Positions 1-5,812 of a DNA stretch of 8,164 bases are shown here, in pieces; the stretch's first letter is position 1; every line of letters begins with the position of its first letter. This stretch comes from Caldisericota bacterium. Lineage in GTDB: Bacteria > CG03 > B21-G15. A program made the translations under genes and the position numbers. The notes under the pieces are model-generated. The model was not told the origin of the DNA. It saw only the letters and a program-made list of their open reading frames with translations, and did not search any database. The DNA lies in the NCBI GenBank assembly GCA_003650255.1, contig QMOP01000053.1, positions 1 through 8,164 on the forward strand. Reading direction: 5' to 3'.

Positions 1-1306
1 ACTCAATACTTCCTATATCAACTCCCCTTGTTGGATTGTGTGCAATAAGTAAATACGGACTCCTGCATAATTCCCTTGCAACAACAAACTTCTGCTGATT
101 TCCTCCAGAAAGATTCCCCGCAGGAGTATCAACATCTCCTCCTCTTACATCAAACTCATCTATTGCATTTTTAGTTTCATCCTGTAAAAATTTGTAATCA
201 ATTCCATACCACCTCTTAAATGGATAAAAATGTTGATATGTAAGTAAAAAGTTTTCCTTTAAAGGAAAATTCAAAACAAGTCCCCTCCTTAATCTATCCT
301 CTGGAATATGTGAAATTGAATAACTCAATATCCCTTTTACAGGAAAATCTGTTATATCCCTTCCTCTATAAAAAATCCTTCCTGAAGTTGCTTTTCTTAA
401 TCCTGCTATTATCTCAACAAGTTCCCTCTGCCCATTTCCCTCAACTCCACATATTCCAAGAATCTCTCCTTTTTTAACACAAAAACTTATACCCTTTAAA
501 ATTTCTATATCATCCTCAACAAATCTTAGGTCTTTTACTTCAAGTATTACTTCTTCCTCAATCTTCCCTCCGGGATTTTTTACCTCTTCTATATCCCTTC
601 CAACCATCATTCTTGCAATTAACCTTTCATCAAGTTCATCTCTATTTAAAGTTCCTATCTTTTTTCCATCTCTTAATACAGTGCATCTATCAGAAATCTC
701 CATTACCTCTTTTAATTTATGAGTTATAAATATTATTGATGAGCCATCCTCTTTCAATCTTCTTAAAATCTTAAAAAATTCAACCACCTCTATTGGAGTT
801 AAAACCTGGGTTGGTTCATCAAATATAAGAATATCACAATCCCTTAAAAGAACCTTTAAAATCTCAACCCTCTGCTTATCTCCTGTGGATATCTCCTCAA
901 TCTTCTTATCAAAAGGAATTTTAAGATTGTACTTTTCCGAAATCTCCTCTGCTTTCTTCCTTATTCTCCTTTCATCAATAAAGAATCCCCCCTCTATTCC
1001 AAGCATAAGATTCTCAATTACAGTTAAATTGTCAATCAGCATAAAGTGTTGATGAACTATTCCTATTCCAAGTTTTATTGAATCAAAACAGGAATGAAAT
1101 TTAACTTTTCTCCCTTTAACAAAAATCTCTCCTTTACTAGGTCTATAAAGTCCTGTCAGTATCTTCATCAGTGTTGATTTTCCAGCACCATTCTCTCCAA
1201 CAATTGAATGAATTTCCCCTTTTCTTAATTCAAAATCAATATTATCATTCGCTGTAACTTGAGGAAAAATTTTTGTTATTCCTTTAAGAATTACTATATT
1301 TTCCAT
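1..1306 (-). CDS. ABC transporter ATP-binding protein of the BMP/nucleoside importer type, 3' end cut by window edge
   Basis: This is the energising subunit of an ABC sugar/nucleoside-type importer, cytoplasmic and bound to the inner membrane. I translated 435 codons from ATG at 1306-1304; the frame is open to the left edge, so roughly the last 70 residues are missing judging by the usual ~500-residue family length. Domain 1 has Walker A GENGAGKST (37-45), Q-loop HQHFM (85-89), a variant signature ISTGDKQRVEI (139-149), Walker B ILIFDEPT (159-166) and H-loop FITHK. Domain 2 starts near residue 252. It has a degenerate Walker A GVEGNGQREL (287-296, no GKS/T), a perfect signature LSGGNQQK (399-406), and LLIAHNPTRGVD (419-430), where the Walker B acid and catalytic Glu are His423 and Asn424. 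One active and one degenerate site is usual for RbsA/YufO-like proteins. The start lies inside the BMP gene (13-bp overlap), implying translational coupling. Cognate permeases are expected beyond the window. Nucleoside specificity is inferred from the neighbours. Confidence 0.93.
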   Translation of the reverse strand, partial: MENIVILKGITKIFPQVTANDNIDFELRKGEIHSIVGENGAGKSTLMKILTGLYRPSKGEIFVKGRKVKFHSCFDSIKLGIGIVHQHFMLIDNLTVIENLMLGIEGGFFIDERRIRKKAEEISEKYNLKIPFDKKIEEISTGDKQRVEILKVLLRDCDILIFDEPTQVLTPIEVVEFFKILRRLKEDGSSIIFITHKLKEVMEISDRCTVLRDGKKIGTLNRDELDERLIARMMVGRDIEEVKNPGGKIEEEVILEVKDLRFVEDDIEILKGISFCVKKGEILGICGVEGNGQRELVEIIAGLRKATSGRIFYRGRDITDFPVKGILSYSISHIPEDRLRRGLVLNFPLKENFLLTYQHFYPFKRWYGIDYKFLQDETKNAIDEFDVRGGDVDTPAGNLSGGNQQKFVVARELCRSPYLLIAHNPTRGVDIGSIE

Positions 1307-2328
1307 TTCTTTAATTCTTCTCTTGTTTTTGGAACTTTAATTTCTCCTTTTATTATTTTTTCTTTTATCTTTTCAACTTTTCTAATTACTTCTTCTGGAA
1401 TTAAGTTTTTATTATTTTCATCATACACATATCCAACACCATTCTCCTTTAAACCAAACTCATATACTCCACCCTTAAACTTTCCTTCTAATGCCATCTT
1501 TATTGTTCTAAAAACTGATTCATCAACCCTCTTTATCATACTTGTAAGAACATATCCAGGTGCCTCCCAATATTGGTCTGAATCAACACCAATTGCAAGT
1601 TTTTTCATCTCCCTTGCTGCCTCAAAAACCCCAAGTCCTGTTGAACCAGATGCATGATAAATTATATCTGCTCCTTTTGAATACTGGGAAAGAGCAAGTT
1701 CCTTTCCTTTACTCGGATTTTTAAATGCCTCTCCTGTAACTCCAGCATATGCAACAAGAACCTTTGCTTCAGGATTTACATATTTTACACCTGCCCTGTA
1801 ACCTGCTTCAAATTTATGAATTAAGGGAATATCCATTCCTCCAACAAAACCAACAATATCTGTTTTTGTAAGAAGTCCTGCAATTGCTCCAACAAGAAAT
1901 GAACCTTCCTCTTCTCTAAATTTAAGTGCAGCAAGATTATCTGGTATTTTCTCTCCAGGTTTTACTGTATAATCAACACATGCAAACTTTATATTTGGAA
2001 ACTCCTTTGAAATCTTTTTTATATCATCGCTGAACATAAAACCTATTCCAAAAATAATATCAAAACCTCTTAAAGCAAGAACCCTTAATGCACTCTCCCT
2101 GTCAGAACCTTCTCCTGGCTCAATATACTCATAATAAATTCCAAGTTCCTTTTTTGCTCTCTCAAGTCCTCTATATGCAGAATCATTAAACGATTTATCT
2201 CCTCTTCCCCCAACATCAAAAACAAGTCCAACCCTGAATTTATGCTCCTTTTCCTCCCTTTTTCCACAACTCCAAAAAATCAATAAACATGAAAACACCA
2301 AAACAAAAATTCTTCCTTTTCCTCTCAT
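1294..2328 (-). CDS. BMP-family (Med/PnrA-like) substrate-binding lipoprotein, probably nucleoside-binding
   Basis: A 344-residue extracytoplasmic binding protein that would deliver substrate to the ABC importer encoded downstream. The N-terminus is a lipoprotein-like signal: basic MRGKGR, a hydrophobic stretch from 7 to 19, then Cys21 as likely lipid anchor. The lipobox FWSC is poor at -3/-2, and Cys14 is a less likely alternative. Family motifs are clear: FDVGGRGDKSFND (37-49) near the mature N-terminus, the REEEGSFLVGAIAG segment (138-151), KGADIIYHASGSTGLGVFEAA (218-238) and IGVDSDQYW (246-254). Length is normal for the family. The start is fixed by the strongest Shine-Dalgarno in the window (AGGAGG, 5 nt before ATG). 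The gene overlaps the ABC ATPase gene by 13 bp and lies 49 nt after the ArsR-like gene, with an inverted-repeat block between. Characterised relatives bind purine nucleosides (Treponema PnrA), and the adjacent nucleotidase supports that, but other BMP ligands exist. Confidence 0.93.
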   Translation of the reverse strand: MRGKGRIFVLVFSCLLIFWSCGKREEKEHKFRVGLVFDVGGRGDKSFNDSAYRGLERAKKELGIYYEYIEPGEGSDRESALRVLALRGFDIIFGIGFMFSDDIKKISKEFPNIKFACVDYTVKPGEKIPDNLAALKFREEEGSFLVGAIAGLLTKTDIVGFVGGMDIPLIHKFEAGYRAGVKYVNPEAKVLVAYAGVTGEAFKNPSKGKELALSQYSKGADIIYHASGSTGLGVFEAAREMKKLAIGVDSDQYWEAPGYVLTSMIKRVDESVFRTIKMALEGKFKGGVYEFGLKENGVGYVYDENNKNLIPEEVIRKVEKIKEKIIKGEIKVPKTREELKKWKI

Positions 2329-2333
2329 TCCTC

Positions 2334-2339
2334 CCTCCT
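2334..2339 (-). promoter_or_regulatory. Strong ribosome binding site of the BMP gene
   Basis: On the minus strand AGGAGG is followed by GAGGA and then ATG (2328-2326), so a near-consensus Shine-Dalgarno with 5-nt spacing fixes the BMP start. The ATGA-coupled genes in this window show little or no Shine-Dalgarno. This gene therefore seems built for independent, high-level initiation, as expected of a binding protein needed in excess over its ATPase. Confidence 0.85.
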
Positions 2340-2341
2340 AT

Positions 2342-2381
2342 GTAACAATGTGCGAACATTCGAACATTCTAACATTGTTAC
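2342..2381. promoter_or_regulatory. 40-bp inverted-repeat block between the ArsR-like and BMP genes, candidate operator
   Basis: GTAACAATGT (2342-2351) and ACATTGTTAC (2372-2381) form a perfect 10-bp inverted repeat around a 20-bp centre. The right arm covers the stop codon of the ArsR-like gene (2378-2380); the left arm ends two bases from the BMP Shine-Dalgarno. No T-run follows on the minus strand, so an intrinsic terminator is unlikely. A weak -10-like TAGAAT (minus strand, 2371-2366) lies inside, but I see no convincing -35 at normal spacing. The placement suits an operator for the neighbouring regulator, an mRNA hairpin controlling access to the BMP ribosome binding site, or a dispersed intergenic repeat. 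The repeat is seen directly; the function is inferred. Confidence 0.5.
2355..2376. repeat. Three tandem AACATT units at 8-bp period
   Basis: AACATT occurs at 2355-2360, 2363-2368 and 2371-2376, exactly eight bases apart. The first two lie in identical, one-base-overlapping copies of CGAACATTC (2353-2361 and 2361-2369). A related unit in the other orientation, AATGTG at 2347-2352, keeps the same 8-bp phase. The third unit forms part of the right arm of the surrounding inverted repeat. Confidence 0.75.
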
Positions 2382-2668
2382 TTTGTTTTTCTTGTGAAAA
2401 TGTTTTTCACTGTTGTTATGACATTAAGCAGATTTCTCTTTCTAAGATAATAAAAATGTTTGTTCTCTTTCTTTCTATATCCAACTATTCCTCTGATTTT
2501 TAAATATCTCAGATGCTGAGAAATATTCTGGCTTCTTCTTCTCAATCTCTTTGCTATTTCCTTTACTGTCATTCTTCTTTTTGAAAGTAAAACTATTATC
2601 CTTAACCTTACAGAAGAAGAAAGCAATCTGAAAATACCTGTTATTCTTCTTAAAACACTGCTCTTCAT
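2378..2668 (-). CDS. ArsR-like winged-helix transcriptional regulator, very basic, no metal-site motif
   Basis: A 96-residue DNA-binding protein of ArsR/SmtB-like fold. The region FRLLSSSVRLRIIVLLS (13-29) matches the family's opening helices. MTVKEIAKRL (33-42) and SQNISQHLRYLKIRGIV (46-62) form the helix-turn-helix, and GYRKKENKHFYYL (63-75) is the beta wing. It has no cysteine and no ELCVCDL-type metal box. By my count 29 residues are Lys or Arg against two Glu and no Asp, far more basic than usual. The start is set by the ATGA overlap (2665-2668) with the upstream nucleotidase gene. No clear Shine-Dalgarno is visible, so translation is probably coupled. It probably regulates this operon, with the inverted repeat just after its stop codon as the obvious candidate site. 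Effector and sign of regulation cannot be read from sequence; a nucleoid-like role is a weaker alternative. Confidence 0.85.
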   Translation of the reverse strand: MKSSVLRRITGIFRLLSSSVRLRIIVLLSKRRMTVKEIAKRLRRRSQNISQHLRYLKIRGIVGYRKKENKHFYYLRKRNLLNVITTVKNIFTRKTK

Positions 2669-4203
2669 TCTATACTTACATTTACAATTCTTCCTTCTAC
2701 TTTTGCATCTATTGAAGAGTTATCTTTTATATATTCAATCATTACATCCCTTAAAAGAACTCCTGTATCCTTCACATCTTTTCCTTCTAAAAATACAGTA
2801 AATCCATCTCCACCTTGAGCAAGAAAACTGTTTGTAGCAACTGTATATTCTTTATCCTCCTCTATCTCCTTTCCATTGACAATCACATTTAAAACCCGCC
2901 TTCCTTCCGGTAGATATGAATCCCATATAAGTTTTAAACCAGAAACCTGTAAAATACCAAACTTTCCACTAACACTTTGTTCCAAAAGTTTCCTCACCTT
3001 TTTTCCTGTGAGTTTCATCGTGTAAATTGTATTTCCAAATGGATGAAGCATATAAATGTGTCTTAATTTTATATCTCCTTTTGGTAAATCTGCTCTTATT
3101 CCACCAATATTCTGAAATGCAAAATCTGTCTTTGCATATTTCCTCATAACATCTGTTATTAAATTTCCAAGAGGAAGTTCTCCATTTTTTTTCTGTTTTC
3201 CTCTTAAGAATCTATAAAGCCATCTTTTACTTTCTCCAATTTTAACATTAAAACCAGTATAAATATCACCAAGTGATGACTTTAAAAGGTCAAAAAGGTT
3301 TTTATCCTCCGGGAAATAATCAAGATAAAGAGGAATAAGTTTATACTTTAAATCAATTATCTTTTTTTTCTCTTTGTGAATCCTTAAAACTATTCTTCCA
3401 ACACTTTTAAGAAAGCATCCTGCCTGAAAGATATATGTATCATTAACCTTTAAAGGAAATTCAAGAAACTGATGTGTATGTCCTCCTATGATAAAATCAA
3501 TCCCTTTAACATTTTTTGCTATTTCAACATCATCAAGATACTTCTTATCCCTTGAAATTCCAACATGTGATAATATAATAAGAATATCAACCTCATCCTT
3601 CAATTCATTAATATATTTTTTCAACACTTCTATTTCATCAATAACAGTATATCCTTTTATGTTTTCCTTAATAACAATCTCAGGAAGCAATGAAGTTATA
3701 ATCCCTATTACACCAATTTTGTATTTCCCAACCTTTAGAATTACATATGGTTTTAAAAAATCCGGAACACTCCCTGTTTTTTCCTCTATAAAATTTGCAC
3801 ATAAAAATGGAAATCTTGATCTTTCTACTAACTTTTTAAAAACATCCATTCCAAAATCAATCTCATGATTTCCCATTGTGCAGGCATCATATCCAAGATA
3901 ATTCATTGCATCAATCACAACCTTTCCTTTTGAAAAATTTCCTTCAGGAGTTCCCTGAAATATATCTCCTGCATCAAGTAAAATATAGGGATTCTTTACT
4001 TTTTTCAAGAATGTTGAAAGTGCTGGAAATCCTCCTCTTGATTTTCCCGTATCTTCAAGTTCACTGAATATATGACCATGGATATCATTTGTAAAAATTA
4101 TCTCTATCTTATCTGTCTTCTCCTGTAGGTATACTATTCGGATTACAAAGCCAATAAGAATAAGGGTAAAAATAAAACCTGCTATTTTTAATAATCTTCT
4201 CAT
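2665..4203 (-). CDS. 5'-nucleotidase / 2',3'-cyclic phosphodiesterase family metallophosphatase, exported or membrane-anchored
   Basis: A 512-residue two-domain UshA/5'-nucleotidase-like enzyme expected to hydrolyse nucleotides to nucleoside plus phosphate outside the cytoplasm. Residues 5-25 form a hydrophobic segment after MRRLLK. No lipobox Cys or obvious signal-peptidase site is seen, so it may stay as an N-terminal anchor. The metallophosphatase domain carries TNDIHGH (38-44), DAGDIFQGTPEG (77-88), MGNHEIDFG (110-118), LSHVG (211-215) and GGHTH (240-244). Together these supply the expected two-metal ligands (Asp40, His42, Asp80, Asn112, His113, His213, His242, His244). The C-terminal substrate domain shows GNLITD (346-351), NIGGIRADL (365-373), HPFGNTIYTMKLTG (387-400), LQVSGLKL (418-425) and NSFLAQGGDGF (458-468). 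It is intact. ATGA overlaps at both ends couple it to PiT upstream and the regulator downstream, which argues for phosphate and nucleoside scavenging. The exact substrate (nucleotide, cyclic nucleotide, UDP-sugar) is open. Confidence 0.93.
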   Translation of the reverse strand: MRRLLKIAGFIFTLILIGFVIRIVYLQEKTDKIEIIFTNDIHGHIFSELEDTGKSRGGFPALSTFLKKVKNPYILLDAGDIFQGTPEGNFSKGKVVIDAMNYLGYDACTMGNHEIDFGMDVFKKLVERSRFPFLCANFIEEKTGSVPDFLKPYVILKVGKYKIGVIGIITSLLPEIVIKENIKGYTVIDEIEVLKKYINELKDEVDILIILSHVGISRDKKYLDDVEIAKNVKGIDFIIGGHTHQFLEFPLKVNDTYIFQAGCFLKSVGRIVLRIHKEKKKIIDLKYKLIPLYLDYFPEDKNLFDLLKSSLGDIYTGFNVKIGESKRWLYRFLRGKQKKNGELPLGNLITDVMRKYAKTDFAFQNIGGIRADLPKGDIKLRHIYMLHPFGNTIYTMKLTGKKVRKLLEQSVSGKFGILQVSGLKLIWDSYLPEGRRVLNVIVNGKEIEEDKEYTVATNSFLAQGGDGFTVFLEGKDVKDTGVLLRDVMIEYIKDNSSIDAKVEGRIVNVSIE

Positions 4204-5138
4204 TTTATCACACTAATTATATAAGAAAAAACATAGCCAAATAAAACAGTCCCGAAAAGTGTAAAAATCCAGCCAGAAAATATCTGAATAAGTTTTCTGT
4301 AACTTATTGTTTTTGCTCCTCTTATGAGCCCAACACCAAAAACTGCACCAACTATTGCCTGTGAGGAAGAAACAGGAACACCAATTTCAGCAAATATGTG
4401 AAGAATAATCGCACCACTTAAAATTGCTGTGAGTGCTGAGAATGGATCAAGAACAGCAATCCCTTTTCCAACTGTCTCCATAACATTTCTTGAATATGTT
4501 AAAACCCCAATAGAAATTGCAATCCCACCAAGAAGTTTTGCAGTAAATGGAGAAAGCATCCCCGCTCCAACATACACTCCAACAACATTTGCAAGATTGT
4601 TTGCACCAAGGGAATATGCTCCATAACATCCAATTCCAATTGAAAGAAACTTTATTATTGCGTTATAAACAATGACATTTTTTATATTTGAAAATATTGC
4701 TCTTAAAATAAAAAACAAAATAAACGAGAAAATAACTGCTCCAACAGGAGTTATAATCCAGCAGATAACAGATTTTATAAGTCGTGAAGTATCAATTGGG
4801 TTTTTATGAAAAATGGCAACTCCAACAAGTGAACCAACAATTGCATGCGAAGTTGAAACAGGTAATTTAAGATAACTCATAAGATGAATCATAATTCCTG
4901 CTGAAAGTGCGGAAAGAAAGGCAACAGAAGATGATTCAAAAGTAGCCATCTCTCCAATCTGTGCAAAACACTTCTCACCTTCAACTAATGCTCCAAACAG
5001 CACAAATATTGCTGTAAATATTGCTGCACCTCTGTAACTTATTATTCCAGAATATGCCTGAGGACCAAAGACATTTGCTGAATCATTTGCACCAAGTCCC
5101 CAGCCAAGATATACCCCGGGAAGGAATTTAAATATCAT
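4200..5138 (-). CDS. PiT-family inorganic phosphate permease, short form
   Basis: A 312-residue integral membrane protein of the Pit/PHO-4 family, a secondary transporter that imports inorganic phosphate with a coupling cation. The family's internal duplication is plain. The first half has GANDSANVFG (16-25) with SGIISYRGA (30-38) and PVSTSHAIVG (93-102). The second half has GANNLANVVG (178-187) and PVSSSQAIVG (255-264). Hydrophobic helices fill most of the chain. There is no long central cytoplasmic loop, making it far shorter than ~500-residue PitA-type proteins but like other compact bacterial and archaeal members. The start was chosen at the ATG just before the first repeat, 15 nt after the DUF47 stop, with a weak AGAAAG ribosome site. 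It overlaps the nucleotidase gene by ATGA (4200-4203). A DUF47 gene directly upstream is a classical Pit pairing. Sulfate transport by some PiT relatives is a less likely alternative here. Confidence 0.93.
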   Translation of the reverse strand: MIFKFLPGVYLGWGLGANDSANVFGPQAYSGIISYRGAAIFTAIFVLFGALVEGEKCFAQIGEMATFESSSVAFLSALSAGIMIHLMSYLKLPVSTSHAIVGSLVGVAIFHKNPIDTSRLIKSVICWIITPVGAVIFSFILFFILRAIFSNIKNVIVYNAIIKFLSIGIGCYGAYSLGANNLANVVGVYVGAGMLSPFTAKLLGGIAISIGVLTYSRNVMETVGKGIAVLDPFSALTAILSGAIILHIFAEIGVPVSSSQAIVGAVFGVGLIRGAKTISYRKLIQIFSGWIFTLFGTVLFGYVFSYIISVIK

Positions 5139-5153
5139 CTTTCTACTTTTTTA

Positions 5154-5795
5154 TTAAAACTTTTGCTTTACTATGATTATATCAAGGGCATCAGCAGCAT
5201 CTTCAATTATGTCCGAAACAGATACAATGTGAAAAATATACTCCCTTAAATGCATCTTATGAGCAAGAGTAAGATTTGAAGAAAAAATCTCTTTTGTCAA
5301 CCTCCACTCAAGTGTATCTGCATCTTCCTCAACTGTATTTACTGAATGAATCTTTTCTTTAACAATCTTATAATCAATAAACATATTCTCAAGTGCCTCT
5401 TTATAAGGAGAAAATGTACTTACACTTACCTCAAGAAGTTTTATAAATCTTTCCTTAAACTCTTCAGGAACCTCTGGCCTCTGGGATATACAGAAATCAC
5501 AGCAACTTTCAGACCTGTCAGCAATTTTGTCCTGCCTTGCAATAAGTTTTATTATATCCTGCCTTATTGTAGGAAGAAATGCTCCCTGATGAAGTTTCTC
5601 AATAATCTCCCTTCTTTTACTATCAGCATCTCCCTCAAGAAGATGGACCTGATAGGAAATTTCTTTTGCTCTCTCATAATCTCCTTTGATATAAAGTTCC
5701 ATCGCCTCTTTCATCTTAAGGATAGCTTCCTCAACTTTCCTTAAATGTTCAAAAATAAGATTTTTTACCTCTTTCTCCTTTTTCCTTCCAAACAT
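5154..5795 (-). CDS. DUF47/PhoU-like protein, Pit accessory (phosphate transport regulator)
   Basis: A 213-residue, all-helical cytoplasmic protein of the DUF47 (TIGR00153) family, distantly related to PhoU. It is usually encoded beside PiT permeases and thought to modulate them. No signal peptide or membrane segment is present. Two related acidic helical motifs fit the PhoU-like duplication: HLLEGDADSKRREI (51-64) with QDKIADRSE (88-96), and VNTVEEDADTLEWRL (152-166) with SVSDIIEDAADALD (192-205). Such Asp/Glu-rich motifs bind metal clusters in PhoU-type proteins. Unusually, three cysteines, the only ones in the protein, cluster at 98, 99 and 102 (SCCDFC). The start has a good Shine-Dalgarno (AAGGGGG, 5-nt spacing). 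It sits 17 nt after phoH and 15 nt before PiT. Length is normal. The regulatory role is family knowledge, not visible in the sequence. Confidence 0.92.
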   Translation of the reverse strand: MFGRKKEKEVKNLIFEHLRKVEEAILKMKEAMELYIKGDYERAKEISYQVHLLEGDADSKRREIIEKLHQGAFLPTIRQDIIKLIARQDKIADRSESCCDFCISQRPEVPEEFKERFIKLLEVSVSTFSPYKEALENMFIDYKIVKEKIHSVNTVEEDADTLEWRLTKEIFSSNLTLAHKMHLREYIFHIVSVSDIIEDAADALDIIIVKQKF

Positions 5796-5800
5796 ATTTT

Positions 5801-5807
5801 CCCCCTT
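5801..5807 (-). promoter_or_regulatory. Strong ribosome binding site of the DUF47 gene
   Basis: On the minus strand AAGGGGG precedes AAAAT and then ATG (5795-5793), giving 5-nt spacing. With the BMP site it is one of only two strong Shine-Dalgarno sequences here. It supports Met at 5795 as the start and suggests re-initiation at the first gene of the phosphate-handling block. Confidence 0.7.
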
Positions 5808-5812
5808 ATATT

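Noticed and set aside
1259..1657. Open frame on the plus strand opposite the BMP gene
   Set aside because: It is antisense to a well-conserved BMP protein, and its Phe/Ser/Thr-rich product looks like the complement of Lys/Glu-rich codons, with no recognisable motif.
2353..2369. Resemblance of the CGAACATTC copies to a LexA/SOS box
   Set aside because: The halves are direct repeats, not the inverted GAAC-N4-GTTC arrangement, and no nearby gene is a DNA-damage function.
2366..2371. -10-like TAGAAT on the minus strand as a BMP promoter
   Set aside because: No acceptable -35 is found 16-19 bases upstream, and one 5-of-6 match in AT-rich DNA is weak; it is mentioned only within the operator entry.
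2342..2381. CRISPR-like or attachment-site reading of the short repeats
   Set aside because: Units are 8 bp with no spacers, there are only three or four copies, and no integrase or cas gene is visible.
2394..2410. Perfect 7-bp inverted repeat GTGAAAA/TTTTCAC with a 3-nt loop, considered as terminator of the upstream operon
   Set aside because: It lies inside the last codons of the ArsR-like gene, is A/T-rich, and is not followed by a T-run on the minus strand. Lysine- and Phe-rich codons can make it by chance.
3488..3868. Plus-strand open frame opposite the nucleotidase gene
   Set aside because: The opposite strand encodes conserved metallophosphatase motifs throughout; the low-complexity Ser/Phe/Ile product shows no family features.
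5346..5744. Plus-strand open frame opposite the DUF47 gene
   Set aside because: It shadows a conserved gene; no ribosome site or motif supports it.
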